Source of the DNA: Bacillota bacterium
Lineage (GTDB): Bacteria > Bacillota_E > Sulfobacillia > Sulfobacillales > Sulfobacillaceae
DNA length: 5,310 nucleotides
Assembly: GCA_021802225.1 (NCBI GenBank)
Contig: JAKAAS010000174.1
Coordinates: forward strand, 1 to 5,310
Direction: 5' to 3'
Shown piece after piece: positions 1 to 5,310 of this stretch; position 1 is the stretch's first letter, and each line of letters opens with the position of its first letter. The position numbers and the translations under genes are program-made. Under the pieces are notes generated by a model. That model ran no database searches. It was not told the origin of the DNA and saw only the letters and a list, made by a program, of their open reading frames with translations.

Positions 1-84
1 ACCGTACAAGGAGACATGATGCAAGAACGCTGCGATTATAGAAGAAAATCTCAGGATGATGCGGAAAATATCGCCCGCAAACTG

Positions 85-270
85 CTAGGTGCCCTCCAAA
101 GGACCCGGACCTGGCTCATCCGTGGGCTGGTCCTCCAGCCCCTCTTCGTCGCTGCTGGCAACGCCCCGTTTTTCTAGGGCCAGGGCATGAATAGCCGCCT
201 GGGCTGACAGCCCTGTCGTTTCACTAATCCACAGAAGACTCTTGGTCAGACGGTTTCGCTTGTCCATCAC
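85..270 (-). CDS. small hypothetical protein, 61 aa (tentative)
   Basis: This is a leftward frame of 61 residues that I do not recognise. Its start is supported by a GGGGAG ribosome binding site (+ strand 278-283) seven bases from a GTG at 270; an ATG follows immediately as codon 2. The N-terminal half reads like a folded helical domain (KSLLWISETTGLSAQAAIHA, about residues 10-29). The C-terminal third is acidic and rich in Pro and Gly and looks disordered. Beyond the TAG stop at 85-87 the same frame stays open and hydrophobic to the window edge, so the gene may be a truncated form of something longer or may be followed by another gene. A competing 53-residue rightward ORF (16-177) overlaps it. 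There is no family assignment, and the evidence is limited to the ribosome binding site and composition. Confidence 0.4.
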   Translation of the reverse strand: MMDKRNRLTKSLLWISETTGLSAQAAIHALALEKRGVASSDEEGLEDQPTDEPGPGPLEGT

Positions 271-612
271 TCATCGACTCCCCGCATCCGGCATTGGTTT
301 AATGTTGCCCATATGCAGCCGATTTATAACAACGACCCGAAATCTCCGCCTCTCCCCGCTGTATCTTATGCGGCAAGCCCCAATAAGTAACATCGCACCC
401 AAAGCCTGCCGCATGAGGACCGTGCGCGCCAATCCATGGGTTGTCGGCCCAATCATGGCGATAATCGTCATGATCCAATTGCGTCGCAATGGAAACCCTA
501 AGATCAGGATGCGTTTTAGCCAAAATCCCGCATTCCCCCCTGCTCATGGTATAGTGGTGGGGATGCCAGAAGGCTTGCGGCACATGGTGCGGATTTTTGC
601 AGTATTTATCGC
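271..612. other. upstream region of the first transporter, no confident gene
   Basis: This stretch lies between the tentative leftward ORF and the Fur-like operator. The only frame with protein-like composition is leftward, from an ATG at 547 to a TAA at 299 (82 residues, rich in His, Asp and Trp). It has no visible ribosome binding site. It would end 28 bases before the GTG of the 85-270 ORF and would place the Fur-like palindrome between two divergent transcripts. The rightward frame across the region has an arginine-rich, low-complexity translation typical of a shadow. I see no convincing -35/-10 pair for the rightward gene here. TTGCGG at 575-580 and the GATAAT inside the operator at 616-621 are poorly spaced. 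Confidence 0.4.
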
Positions 613-637
613 GGTGATAATGATTTACATTATCACC
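613..637. promoter_or_regulatory. Fur-type operator palindrome
   Basis: This is a perfect inverted repeat with 10-bp arms, GGTGATAATG and CATTATCACC, around a 5-bp spacer ATTTA. The core 616-634 (GATAATGATTTACATTATC) matches the classical 19-bp Fur consensus GATAATGATAATCATTATC at 16 of 19 positions. All three differences are in the centre. It contains the TGATAAT heptamer of the Bacillus 7-1-7 Fur box in both orientations. The heptamer fits Fur better than the PerR (TTATAAT) or Zur (TCGTAAT) boxes. It lies 58 bp upstream of the GTG of the Nramp-family gene, and its GATAAT could overlap the -10 element, consistent with repression. The site is seen directly; which Fur-family protein binds it is inferred. 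Confidence 0.8.
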
Positions 638-695
638 ATATATCGCTGGGGTTTCGAAACTTCGGTAACGTCTATTGCCGCTGGGAGTGTCTGCC

Positions 696-1952
696 GTGAA
701 CAATCAAGCCAAGTCTCCAGAACTCTCCCGCCCCTCTCCCTGGCACCGCCGACTTATGCGCTATTCCCTGCTGTTTGGTCCGGGGATTATGGTGATGCTG
801 GCAGACACCGATGTGGGAAGCGTTGTCACGGCTGCGCAATCCGGGGTGCAATGGGGTTACCGCATGGTACTGCCGCAGCTGATTCTGATTCCCATGCTAT
901 TCGTCATTCAGGAAATGACCGTGCGCCTCGGCATTTATACAGGCAAGGGACATGGGGAGCTGATCCGGGAGCGTTTTGGCCGGGGGTGGGCGTGGCTGTC
1001 CGTGTCTACCCTATTTCTGTCTGTGGTGGGGGCGCTGATCACAGAGTTTTCCGGAATCGCCGGGGTCGGGACTCTCGTCGGATTGCCGCCCTGGCTCAGC
1101 GTAGGCATCGCGACCGCCGCGCTCATCGCCATTGGGGTGTCAGGTCGTTACCAGCGCGTTGAATGGATTGGCATCACTTTAGGCAGTCTGGAGTTGGCAT
1201 TTTTTGTCACGGCCATTTTGGCTCACCCGAAATTCGGACTCGTTGTCCACGGCCTCGTGAATATTCCCCTAAACCAATCTGGCTATGTGTTTCTCCTTGC
1301 CGCGAACGTCGGCGCCGTCATCATGCCCTGGATGATCTTCTACCAACAGGGCGCGATTATTGACAAACACTGGGATGGATCGCATATCCGGGCAGCGCGC
1401 TGGGATACCGGTATTGGCTCCGTCATCACGCAGCTGCTGATGATTGCGGTGGTGCTGACGGCCGCCGCCACTCTAGGCCATGACAAGATAAGTTCCCTGC
1501 AGTCGATTGTGCAAATCGCTGATGCCCTAAAATCTGTGATGGGGGCTGCTGCTGGAAAAATCATCTTCGGGGCCGGAATCCTGGGGGCGGGATTCGTCGC
1601 TGCCCTGGTCGCCTCAATAGCCGGATCATGGGGCATTGGGGAAGCTTTTGGGATGAAGCACAGTTTAAACCACCGGTTTCGTGAGGCTCCAGGATTTTAC
1701 ATCATTTACACCCTAGCGCATGTGACCGGTGCCATCATGGTGATCGCCAGCATCGACCTGGTCCAGCTCACCATCGATGTGGAAGTGATGAACGCCATGC
1801 TGCTGCCCATTGTTCTCGGCTTCCTCCTGCTGCTGGAATCGAAGGCGCTCCCGGCCGAGCACCGCATGCATGGGGGCTACCGGGTCGTGGTGTGGATCCT
1901 TTCCAGCGTTGTGATGGCCTTTGGCCTCTACATGATCGGGGTCAGCCTCTAG
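696..1952 (+). CDS. Nramp-family (SLC11) divalent metal transporter, NRMT-like, with Met in the TM6 metal site
   Basis: This is a polytopic inner-membrane metal importer of 418 residues with about 11 predicted membrane helices and the LeuT-like fold of the Nramp family. The family signature GPGIMVM precedes the TM1 unwound segment, which is D39-V-G-S42 instead of the classical DPGN. TM6 carries M210-P-W212 instead of MPH. In TM3 the Glu is kept (E117), but the Asp three residues earlier is Leu (L114). Loss of this Asp and of the MPH His suggests weak or absent proton coupling, as described for Nramp-related Mg2+ transporters. Retention of Met at the metal site is the classical transition-metal choice. 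The GTG at 696 is preferred over the in-frame TTG at 675 because GGGAG (683-687) sits eight bases upstream of it. A Fur-like operator precedes the gene and a strong hairpin follows. Together these suggest Fe2+ or Mn2+ uptake, but Mg2+ is not excluded. It shares QEMTVRLG and GEAF motifs with the transporter at 3753-5090. Confidence 0.9.
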   Translation: MNNQAKSPELSRPSPWHRRLMRYSLLFGPGIMVMLADTDVGSVVTAAQSGVQWGYRMVLPQLILIPMLFVIQEMTVRLGIYTGKGHGELIRERFGRGWAWLSVSTLFLSVVGALITEFSGIAGVGTLVGLPPWLSVGIATAALIAIGVSGRYQRVEWIGITLGSLELAFFVTAILAHPKFGLVVHGLVNIPLNQSGYVFLLAANVGAVIMPWMIFYQQGAIIDKHWDGSHIRAARWDTGIGSVITQLLMIAVVLTAAATLGHDKISSLQSIVQIADALKSVMGAAAGKIIFGAGILGAGFVAALVASIAGSWGIGEAFGMKHSLNHRFREAPGFYIIYTLAHVTGAIMVIASIDLVQLTIDVEVMNAMLLPIVLGFLLLLESKALPAEHRMHGGYRVVVWILSSVVMAFGLYMIGVSL

Positions 1953-1987
1953 GGCCGCTTGCAATCCGCACGGTCAGGGCCTGACGT

Positions 1988-2021
1988 AAATAAGGGCCGC
2001 CAAATTCGGCGGCCCTTATTT
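1988..2021. terminator. bidirectional intrinsic terminator between convergent genes
   Basis: A perfect 14-bp stem pairs AAATAAGGGCCGCC (1988-2001) with GGCGGCCCTTATTT (2008-2021) around a 6-base loop, AAATTC. The GC-rich centre is flanked by A-rich and T-rich ends, so both strands present a hairpin with a short U-rich tail. It sits 35 bases after the stop of the rightward transporter and 15 bases beyond the stop of the leftward gene at 2037, as expected for a shared terminator. The U tract is short (TTATTT then C), so efficiency may be moderate. Confidence 0.9.
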
Positions 2022-2036
2022 CGCCTTGGACGACAA

Positions 2037-2441
2037 TTAGGAGGCGGGAATGAACTCCACCTGCTCGTGCTGAATATGGCCATTCGCGACGCCGTCGTTG
2101 CGCTGGCCCGGCGCTCCCACGCGCCGCACAGACATCGTCGCGTTATCTTGGGACGGGAAGGTTCCCAAATTGGCCCAGTGCGCTGCCCCGGTCTCGGGAA
2201 CGGTCAAATTCTTAAACTTGTTTCCTTCGTAAAGGACCACGTATTTCGCCGTGCCAGTGCCAGCCGGCACCCACACCTCGACTTTGTAGTGGGAGGCTCC
2301 CCCTACTTCAGGATTCAAATACGCTTGCCCGTAGCGTTTCTGCACCCGGCTCACATGCACCGCAGAGGTCATGAAAATGGACCCGATGATAACGACCAAC
2401 CCGCCGGCGACCCAAAGAATTCCCTTGCTAACTTTAGACAT
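2037..2441 (-). CDS. membrane-anchored extracytoplasmic protein of unknown function
   Basis: This is a 134-residue protein of a family I do not recognise. Residues 1-8 are short and basic (MSKVSKGI). They are followed by one hydrophobic segment of about 20 residues (roughly 9-29, LWVAGGLVVIIGSIFMTSAV), either a signal anchor or an uncleaved signal peptide. No lipoprotein Cys box is visible. The remainder is polar and probably beta-rich (YKVEVWVPAGTGTAKYVVLY and similar stretches), with no Cys, so it is probably a small domain on the outer face of the membrane. The ATG at 2441 is chosen because AAGAAGGG (+ strand 2447-2454) lies just upstream of it. A GTG at 2447, two codons earlier, would overlap that site. 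The gene converges on the transporter and shares its terminator. A leftward TATAAT (+ strand 2646-2651) could be its -10 element, which would give a leader of about 200 bases; no good -35 accompanies it. Confidence 0.75.
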   Translation of the reverse strand: MSKVSKGILWVAGGLVVIIGSIFMTSAVHVSRVQKRYGQAYLNPEVGGASHYKVEVWVPAGTGTAKYVVLYEGNKFKNLTVPETGAAHWANLGTFPSQDNATMSVRRVGAPGQRNDGVANGHIQHEQVEFIPAS

Positions 2442-3306
2442 AATCACCCTTCTTTCTGTGCGTTATTCCGGCTGACGCATCCTCGATGATGGCCCAAGCA
2501 AGCCCGGCTCCAGAGCCCTTATACTTTTCCCACGCTGTTTCAGGGCCGTGCGCAAAACACACGCAAGCGCCCGGACATTAACTATGTTGCTGTGCAAAAA
2601 CACGGCTGAAAGGGAACTAGGTATAAAGAACCCTCTCCGATATTCATTATAACCTGACATATTCCCAGAATCATGGCCGATCGGGCGCTTTTGTGAGATT
2701 CTCATGATAAATTAATGGAGAGAGGGAAGCCGCTTGACTTTTCACCCAGAGGGCGGCCTATCGGGCAGCCAGCAAAGAAAAAAGCGGCAGACGTATCCCA
2801 TCATTCGGTAAGCTGTCTGCTCAATGACGTCTTCGAGCTATTCCTCAAAATGGAGCGCGGCCAGGCGGGAAGAAATCCGCCACCGCATTCGCAAGGGTTT
2901 GTTTCACTGGGCGGCAGATATGGCAACCAGGGGCAATACTCGAAGCACAAATCGGCCTTTGCTGCTTGTGCCGGCAGCAATCAGACGAACTCGGCCACGG
3001 CTGTGTGAGATGGAATGTGCGGCCATGGGGTTTAAAGCCGTTCCCACTTCACCATGGCCGCTTGTTCCCGGAAGGACAATAGACTCCCATCGCCGCATGG
3101 CTGCGGACTGCTCAATATGGCGCATCCCCATCTTTGCTCTTGAGCCCAGAATTCACCCACCTGAAAATTAAAGAACAGAGGACCCGAAGGAGTCCCTTGT
3201 CACTCCACAAAAATGGTCAAAATTCATCGTTTTGGACAACAGCAGCCCGTTTGTAAAGCATTTTAACCTATTATCCGTTTTTTTCTCGCGATAGCATACT
3301 TGGCCA
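2442..3306. other. long intergenic stretch without a convincing gene
   Basis: About 860 bases contain only weak ORFs. Two overlapping rightward frames (2715-3008 and 2824-3171) lack ribosome binding sites. Their translations are rich in Arg, Pro and Ser, with no membrane segment or recognisable domain. A leftward frame at 2463-2705 is equally unconvincing. Structures visible are the leftward TATAAT at 2646-2651, a 9-bp inverted pair AAGCGCCCG (2565-2573) and CGGGCGCTT (2682-2690), the 11-bp palindrome TGAGATTCTCA (2693-2703), a GCAGAC/GTCTGC pair (2787-2820) and the longer repeat at 3019-3061. No rRNA, tRNA or transposase is recognisable. Decayed coding sequence or an unidentified noncoding RNA is possible. 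Confidence 0.5.
3019..3061. repeat. 10-bp perfect inverted repeat with 23-base loop
   Basis: GCGGCCATGG (3019-3028) is the exact reverse complement of CCATGGCCGC (3052-3061). The arms would form a stable GC-rich stem in RNA from either strand. No T tract follows, so it is not an intrinsic terminator. It lies in the gene-poor stretch about 250 bases upstream of the Mg2+ operon promoter. Its function is unknown and chance is possible. Confidence 0.5.
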
Positions 3307-3336
3307 TTGACACACGGCCGCTTAGGAGCATATAGT
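3307..3336 (+). promoter_or_regulatory. sigma-A-type promoter of the M-box/transporter operon
   Basis: A consensus -35 TTGACA (3307-3312) is followed after 18 bp by a -10 TATAGT (3331-3336). Transcription would start near 3343, about 18 bases before the first paired base of the riboswitch. This is the spacing expected for a riboswitch-led transcript. The perfect -35 suggests strong constitutive initiation, leaving control to the downstream riboswitch. Confidence 0.75.
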
Positions 3337-3360
3337 GAGGGAGGAAAGAAGTTAATTGAT

Positions 3361-3523
3361 ATCCTCGTTAGGCGAGGCGTCTGCATCAACACAGGCCACT
3401 GCTCCGAACCGTCTAAAGACGCTAAGGAGTAGACCAGAAGTTGCCGGATTAAGGCTTCTTCCAAAGTGGCTGAACTCTACCGAGTTCTCACGTGATGCAG
3501 TGCCGAAGCTCCACCAGGGGGAT
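3361..3523 (+). promoter_or_regulatory. M-box (ykoK leader) Mg2+ riboswitch aptamer
   Basis: The RNA follows the Bacillus subtilis mgtE M-box (Rfam ykoK leader family) in order and architecture. The conserved GTTAGGCGAGGC block is at 3367-3378. The long helix is CTGCATCA (3381-3388) with TGATGCAG (3493-3500). A CTCC/GGAG stem encloses a GTC-TAAA-GAC hairpin with AAAGACGC (about 3402-3429). A GAAG/CTTC arm lies near 3437-3459. The GAACTC-TACC-GAGTTC hairpin is at 3472-3487, followed by GCCGAAGCTC. P1 pairs ATCCTC (3361-3366) with GGGGAT (3518-3523). Known M-boxes bind several Mg2+ ions and switch off Mg2+ transporter genes when Mg2+ is plentiful. The switching strands are visible in the terminator entry. 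This strongly supports Mg2+ as the substrate of the transporter at 3753. Confidence 0.93.
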
Positions 3524-3544
3524 TGCGTAATTTTTTGGCGCGCC

Positions 3545-3577
3545 ATCCTCTTGTTCAGGCAAAGAGGATATTTTTAT
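3545..3577 (+). terminator. riboswitch-controlled intrinsic terminator
   Basis: A perfect 8-bp stem, ATCCTCTT (3545-3552) with AAGAGGAT (3562-3569), has a 9-base loop and is followed by ATTTTTAT. The 5' arm begins with the same ATCCTC as the P1 5' strand of the aptamer (3361-3366). The P1 3' strand AGGGGGAT (3516-3523) can therefore pair either with P1 or with the terminator 5' arm (eight pairs, two of them G-U). Expected logic: with Mg2+ bound, P1 forms, the terminator folds and transcription stops; without Mg2+, the P1 3' strand captures the terminator 5' arm and transcription continues. Confidence 0.88.
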
Positions 3578-3608
3578 GGAGAAGTTCCATTATAAGGAGG
3601 GAACGCGG

Positions 3609-3719
3609 GTGAATACAGACCCTGGAGGCCATAGAAGTCAGACCATTACAATCGATTCAGTGAACGCGCTGTGCTCTCCCGAGTGCTCTCGTCTCCTACG
3701 TAATTTATTGCGTGCGTGA
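3609..3719 (+). CDS. short ORF between riboswitch and transporter (possible leader peptide)
   Basis: A GTG-initiated frame of 36 codons begins MNTDPGGHRSQTITIDSVNA and ends in a Leu/Arg-rich tail (SRLLRNLLRA). A very strong TAAGGAGGG (3593-3601) lies seven bases before the GTG. An in-frame ATG at 3576 would extend it to 47 residues; its own AGAGG (3563-3567) lies inside the terminator 3' arm. It ends 33 bases before the transporter start. It has a C-S-P-E-C motif (residues 23-27 of the short form) and no membrane segment. The ribosome binding site is better than that of many annotated genes, so translation is likely. The role is unknown: it could be a regulatory leader peptide for a second layer of control or a small accessory protein. 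No family is recognised. Confidence 0.5.
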   Translation: MNTDPGGHRSQTITIDSVNALCSPECSRLLRNLLRA

Positions 3720-3752
3720 CCTGCCCCGGGACAGCCGAGGGAGGGATATACC

Positions 3753-5090
3753 GTGAAAAAGACAATTTCTGCAGCAACCCCATTGGATGACAACCAGATT
3801 CGGGCCGAGGATCAGGCGCGTGTCGCGGCCCTGCGCGAATCCCGCGGCTGGACCAAGCGTCTGATGCTTTTAATGACCTTAATCGGCCCCGGCATTCTGG
3901 TGATGATTGCGGACAACGACGCAGGCGGTGTCATCACCTATGCCCAGACCGGTGCGACTTATGGCATTGGCTTTTTCATTCCAGCTCTCGTAATTGGCGG
4001 TTTTATTGCATACGTGGTGCAGGAGATGACTGTCCGGCTGGGAGCCGTCACCCACCGCGGCCATGCCGAAATGATCTGGGGACGTTATGGCGCCTTCTGG
4101 GGCTGGTTCTCCCTTATTGACCTGGTCGTGGCCAATGTTCTGACGCTGGTGACGGAATTTATCGGGATTACCGTAGGCATGTCGGTGTTCGGTGTCCCCC
4201 CGGTCTGGAGTGCGCTGGGCGGCATTATTGTCGACGCCATTATTCTCTTGGTCCTGCGCTACCGCACTTGGGAGCGCGTATCCTTGTGGATTGCCGCGGG
4301 AAACCTCATCTTTGTGCCGTTGGCCCTCATCTCCCACCCCCATTGGGGAGCGGTGGTGGGAGCGTTCCGGCACTGGCAGATTCCCGGAGGATTCACCGCC
4401 GCTTTCCTGTTTGTCGTCTTGGCCAACTTCGGCACCACAATCGCCCCCTGGATGCTGTTTTTCCAGCAGTCCTCCGTGGTCGACAAGGGGCTGACCGTCA
4501 AGGATGTGCGGCACGGACAGATTGACACCGCGCTGGGGACGCTGGCCATGGTGGTGGTAGCGCTGGCCATTGTGATTCTGACTGGCACCGTCGCTTTTGG
4601 ACGCCCCGGCGCCGCAGGCTATGATATTCAGCAAATCATCCAGGTCATCGGCCAGCGTCTCGGGCCTACGGGACAGAGCCTTTTTGCCCTAGGCCTGGTC
4701 GAGGCAGGGACTATTGCCACGATAGCGCTGACGGCGAGTACATCTTGGGCTATGGGAGAGGCCTTCAACTGGCCCAAGAGCATCAACCTTCCCTTCCAGC
4801 AGGCTTGGCGTTTCTACATTCCTGGGCTGCTGAGCGCTTTTCTGGCCGCGGGCGTCGTATTGATTCCCAATACGCCACTAGGGTTTCTCAACCTGACGGT
4901 CCAGGTCATCGCCTCCATTTTCATGCCGGCGGCCATGCTCTTCCTGCTGCTGCTGTTAAATGACCCGGGGATTATGGGAGAGCACGTCAATCACCGGTGG
5001 CAGAACATCTCTGCCTTCACCATTGTCGGCTTGCTGGTAGTGCTCAATGGAATTTACGGGTTATCGGTGGTCTTTCCCAAATGGTTTTAA
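3753..5090 (+). CDS. Nramp-related magnesium transporter (NRMT-type), M-box controlled
   Basis: This is a 445-residue inner-membrane transporter with about 11 membrane helices after a charged cytoplasmic N-terminus of about 35 residues. TM1 carries GPGILVM and then D56-A-G-G59 in place of the DPGN of Mn/Fe Nramps. TM6 carries A231-P-W233 in place of MPH, so the thioether ligand that favours transition metals is gone. The TM3 Glu (E135) is kept but the nearby Asp is Leu (L132), and the MPH His is Trp. These changes fit the Mg2+-transporting NRMT clade described from Clostridium and Eggerthella, which is not proton-coupled. The GTG start has GAGGGAGGG (3737-3745) seven bases upstream. The M-box riboswitch and terminator upstream independently point to Mg2+ uptake under Mg2+ limitation. 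The gene belongs to an operon with the short ORF before it and the small membrane protein after it. It is likely to be labelled a Mn transporter (MntH) by automatic annotation. Confidence 0.93.
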   Translation: MKKTISAATPLDDNQIRAEDQARVAALRESRGWTKRLMLLMTLIGPGILVMIADNDAGGVITYAQTGATYGIGFFIPALVIGGFIAYVVQEMTVRLGAVTHRGHAEMIWGRYGAFWGWFSLIDLVVANVLTLVTEFIGITVGMSVFGVPPVWSALGGIIVDAIILLVLRYRTWERVSLWIAAGNLIFVPLALISHPHWGAVVGAFRHWQIPGGFTAAFLFVVLANFGTTIAPWMLFFQQSSVVDKGLTVKDVRHGQIDTALGTLAMVVVALAIVILTGTVAFGRPGAAGYDIQQIIQVIGQRLGPTGQSLFALGLVEAGTIATIALTASTSWAMGEAFNWPKSINLPFQQAWRFYIPGLLSAFLAAGVVLIPNTPLGFLNLTVQVIASIFMPAAMLFLLLLLNDPGIMGEHVNHRWQNISAFTIVGLLVVLNGIYGLSVVFPKWF

Positions 5091-5114
5091 TCCAGCAAAA
5101 GGAGGTAGGTTCCC

Positions 5115-5288
5115 ATGAAGTCGACACAAAAAAACCTGCAGGTGCTCCCCCCAGACGACAACGCACCGGTCAAGCTGACCAAGGTCGTCCCCAAGGGATG
5201 GATTCAAATAGCCTTCTGGGGACTGCGCTTGTACATTCTGATTATGGTGGTGCTAGTGGCCATCGGGTTCAGCCGGGGGATACACTGA
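5115..5288 (+). CDS. small single-pass membrane protein
   Basis: This 57-residue ORF starts at an ATG eight bases after AAAGGAGGT (5098-5106), one of the best ribosome binding sites in the window. It begins 24 bases after the transporter stop, so co-transcription is very likely. The N-terminal 27 residues are polar (KSTQKNLQVLPPDDNAPVKL and on). They are followed by one hydrophobic helix of about 20 residues (roughly 32-52, IAFWGLRLYILIMVVLVAIG) and a short basic tail (FSRGIH). The positive charges flanking the helix on both sides leave its orientation open. I do not recognise the family. Its position and size suggest a small regulatory or stabilising partner of the Mg2+ transporter, comparable in kind (not in sequence) to the single-pass peptides that associate with bacterial Mg2+ transporters. 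Confidence 0.75.
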   Translation: MKSTQKNLQVLPPDDNAPVKLTKVVPKGWIQIAFWGLRLYILIMVVLVAIGFSRGIH

Positions 5289-5310
5289 TGTCTTTTCCCC
5301 CCTCGTGACA

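Noticed and set aside
16..177. Rightward 53-codon ORF with AAGGAG upstream
   Set aside because: The spacing to the first ATG is only two bases and to the second five. It overlaps the leftward 85-270 ORF, which has a better-placed site, and its second half reads as a shadow translation.
675..695. TTG at 675 as the start of the first transporter
   Set aside because: The GTG at 696 has GGGAG eight bases upstream. The seven extra residues have no matching ribosome binding site.
242..1162. Rightward 306-codon frame overlapping the first transporter
   Set aside because: It covers the operator and the N-terminal third of a clear Nramp gene in another frame. Its composition is Arg/His-rich, with no domain or ribosome binding site.
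2715..3171. Two overlapping rightward ORFs (97 and 115 codons)
   Set aside because: There are no ribosome binding sites, the two frames compete over the same bases, and the composition is low-information. I could not support either as a gene.
3671..3690. GTGCTCTC direct repeat (3671-3678 and 3683-3690)
   Set aside because: There are only two 8-bp copies inside the short ORF. They are too short to distinguish from chance and are not a CRISPR or attachment site.
3879..4634. Leftward 251-codon frame antisense to the second transporter
   Set aside because: It lies wholly opposite a well-supported NRMT gene. The Gln/Gly/His-rich translation is the expected antisense shadow of a GC-rich membrane protein gene.
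5288..5308. ATG overlapping the stop of the small membrane protein (TGATG)
   Set aside because: Although it resembles translational coupling, the frame stops after six codons.

Overview
The window looks like chromosomal DNA of a moderately GC-rich Gram-positive bacterium (Firmicutes-like). The evidence is strong GGAGG-type ribosome binding sites, several GTG starts, a sigma-A-type TTGACA promoter, a Mg2+-sensing M-box riboswitch with an intrinsic terminator, and a Fur-type operator. A Sulfobacillus- or Alicyclobacillus-like acidophile would fit, but this is inference from style, not an identification.

Layout: (1) 1-612 holds no confident gene. A possible 61-residue leftward gene lies at 85-270, with a weaker histidine-rich leftward frame upstream of it. 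(2) A near-perfect Fur-like palindrome (613-637) precedes a rightward Nramp-family transporter (696-1952). (3) A strong hairpin (1988-2021) separates it from a convergent, leftward, membrane-anchored protein of unknown function (2037-2441). (4) About 860 bases (2442-3306) hold no convincing gene, only a possible leftward -10 box and a long inverted repeat. (5) A sigma-A-type promoter (3307-3336), an M-box riboswitch (3361-3523) and its terminator (3545-3577) lead into a short ORF (3609-3719), a second Nramp-family transporter (3753-5090) and a small single-pass membrane protein (5115-5288).

The main point is the pair of Nramp-related paralogues. Both have lost the hallmarks of the proton-coupled Mn/Fe carriers: the DPGN Pro and Asn, the Asp of TM3 and the His of MPH. 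They therefore resemble the Nramp-related Mg2+ transporters (NRMT). They differ at the metal-site residue of TM6. The riboswitch-controlled copy has Ala there (Mg2+-type). The copy behind the Fur-like operator keeps Met (transition-metal type). Control element and predicted selectivity therefore agree in each copy: one looks like a Mg2+ uptake operon, the other like an iron- or manganese-responsive derivative of the same scaffold. The two small ORFs in the Mg2+ operon are candidates for a leader peptide and a transporter-associated small protein; their functions are unknown.
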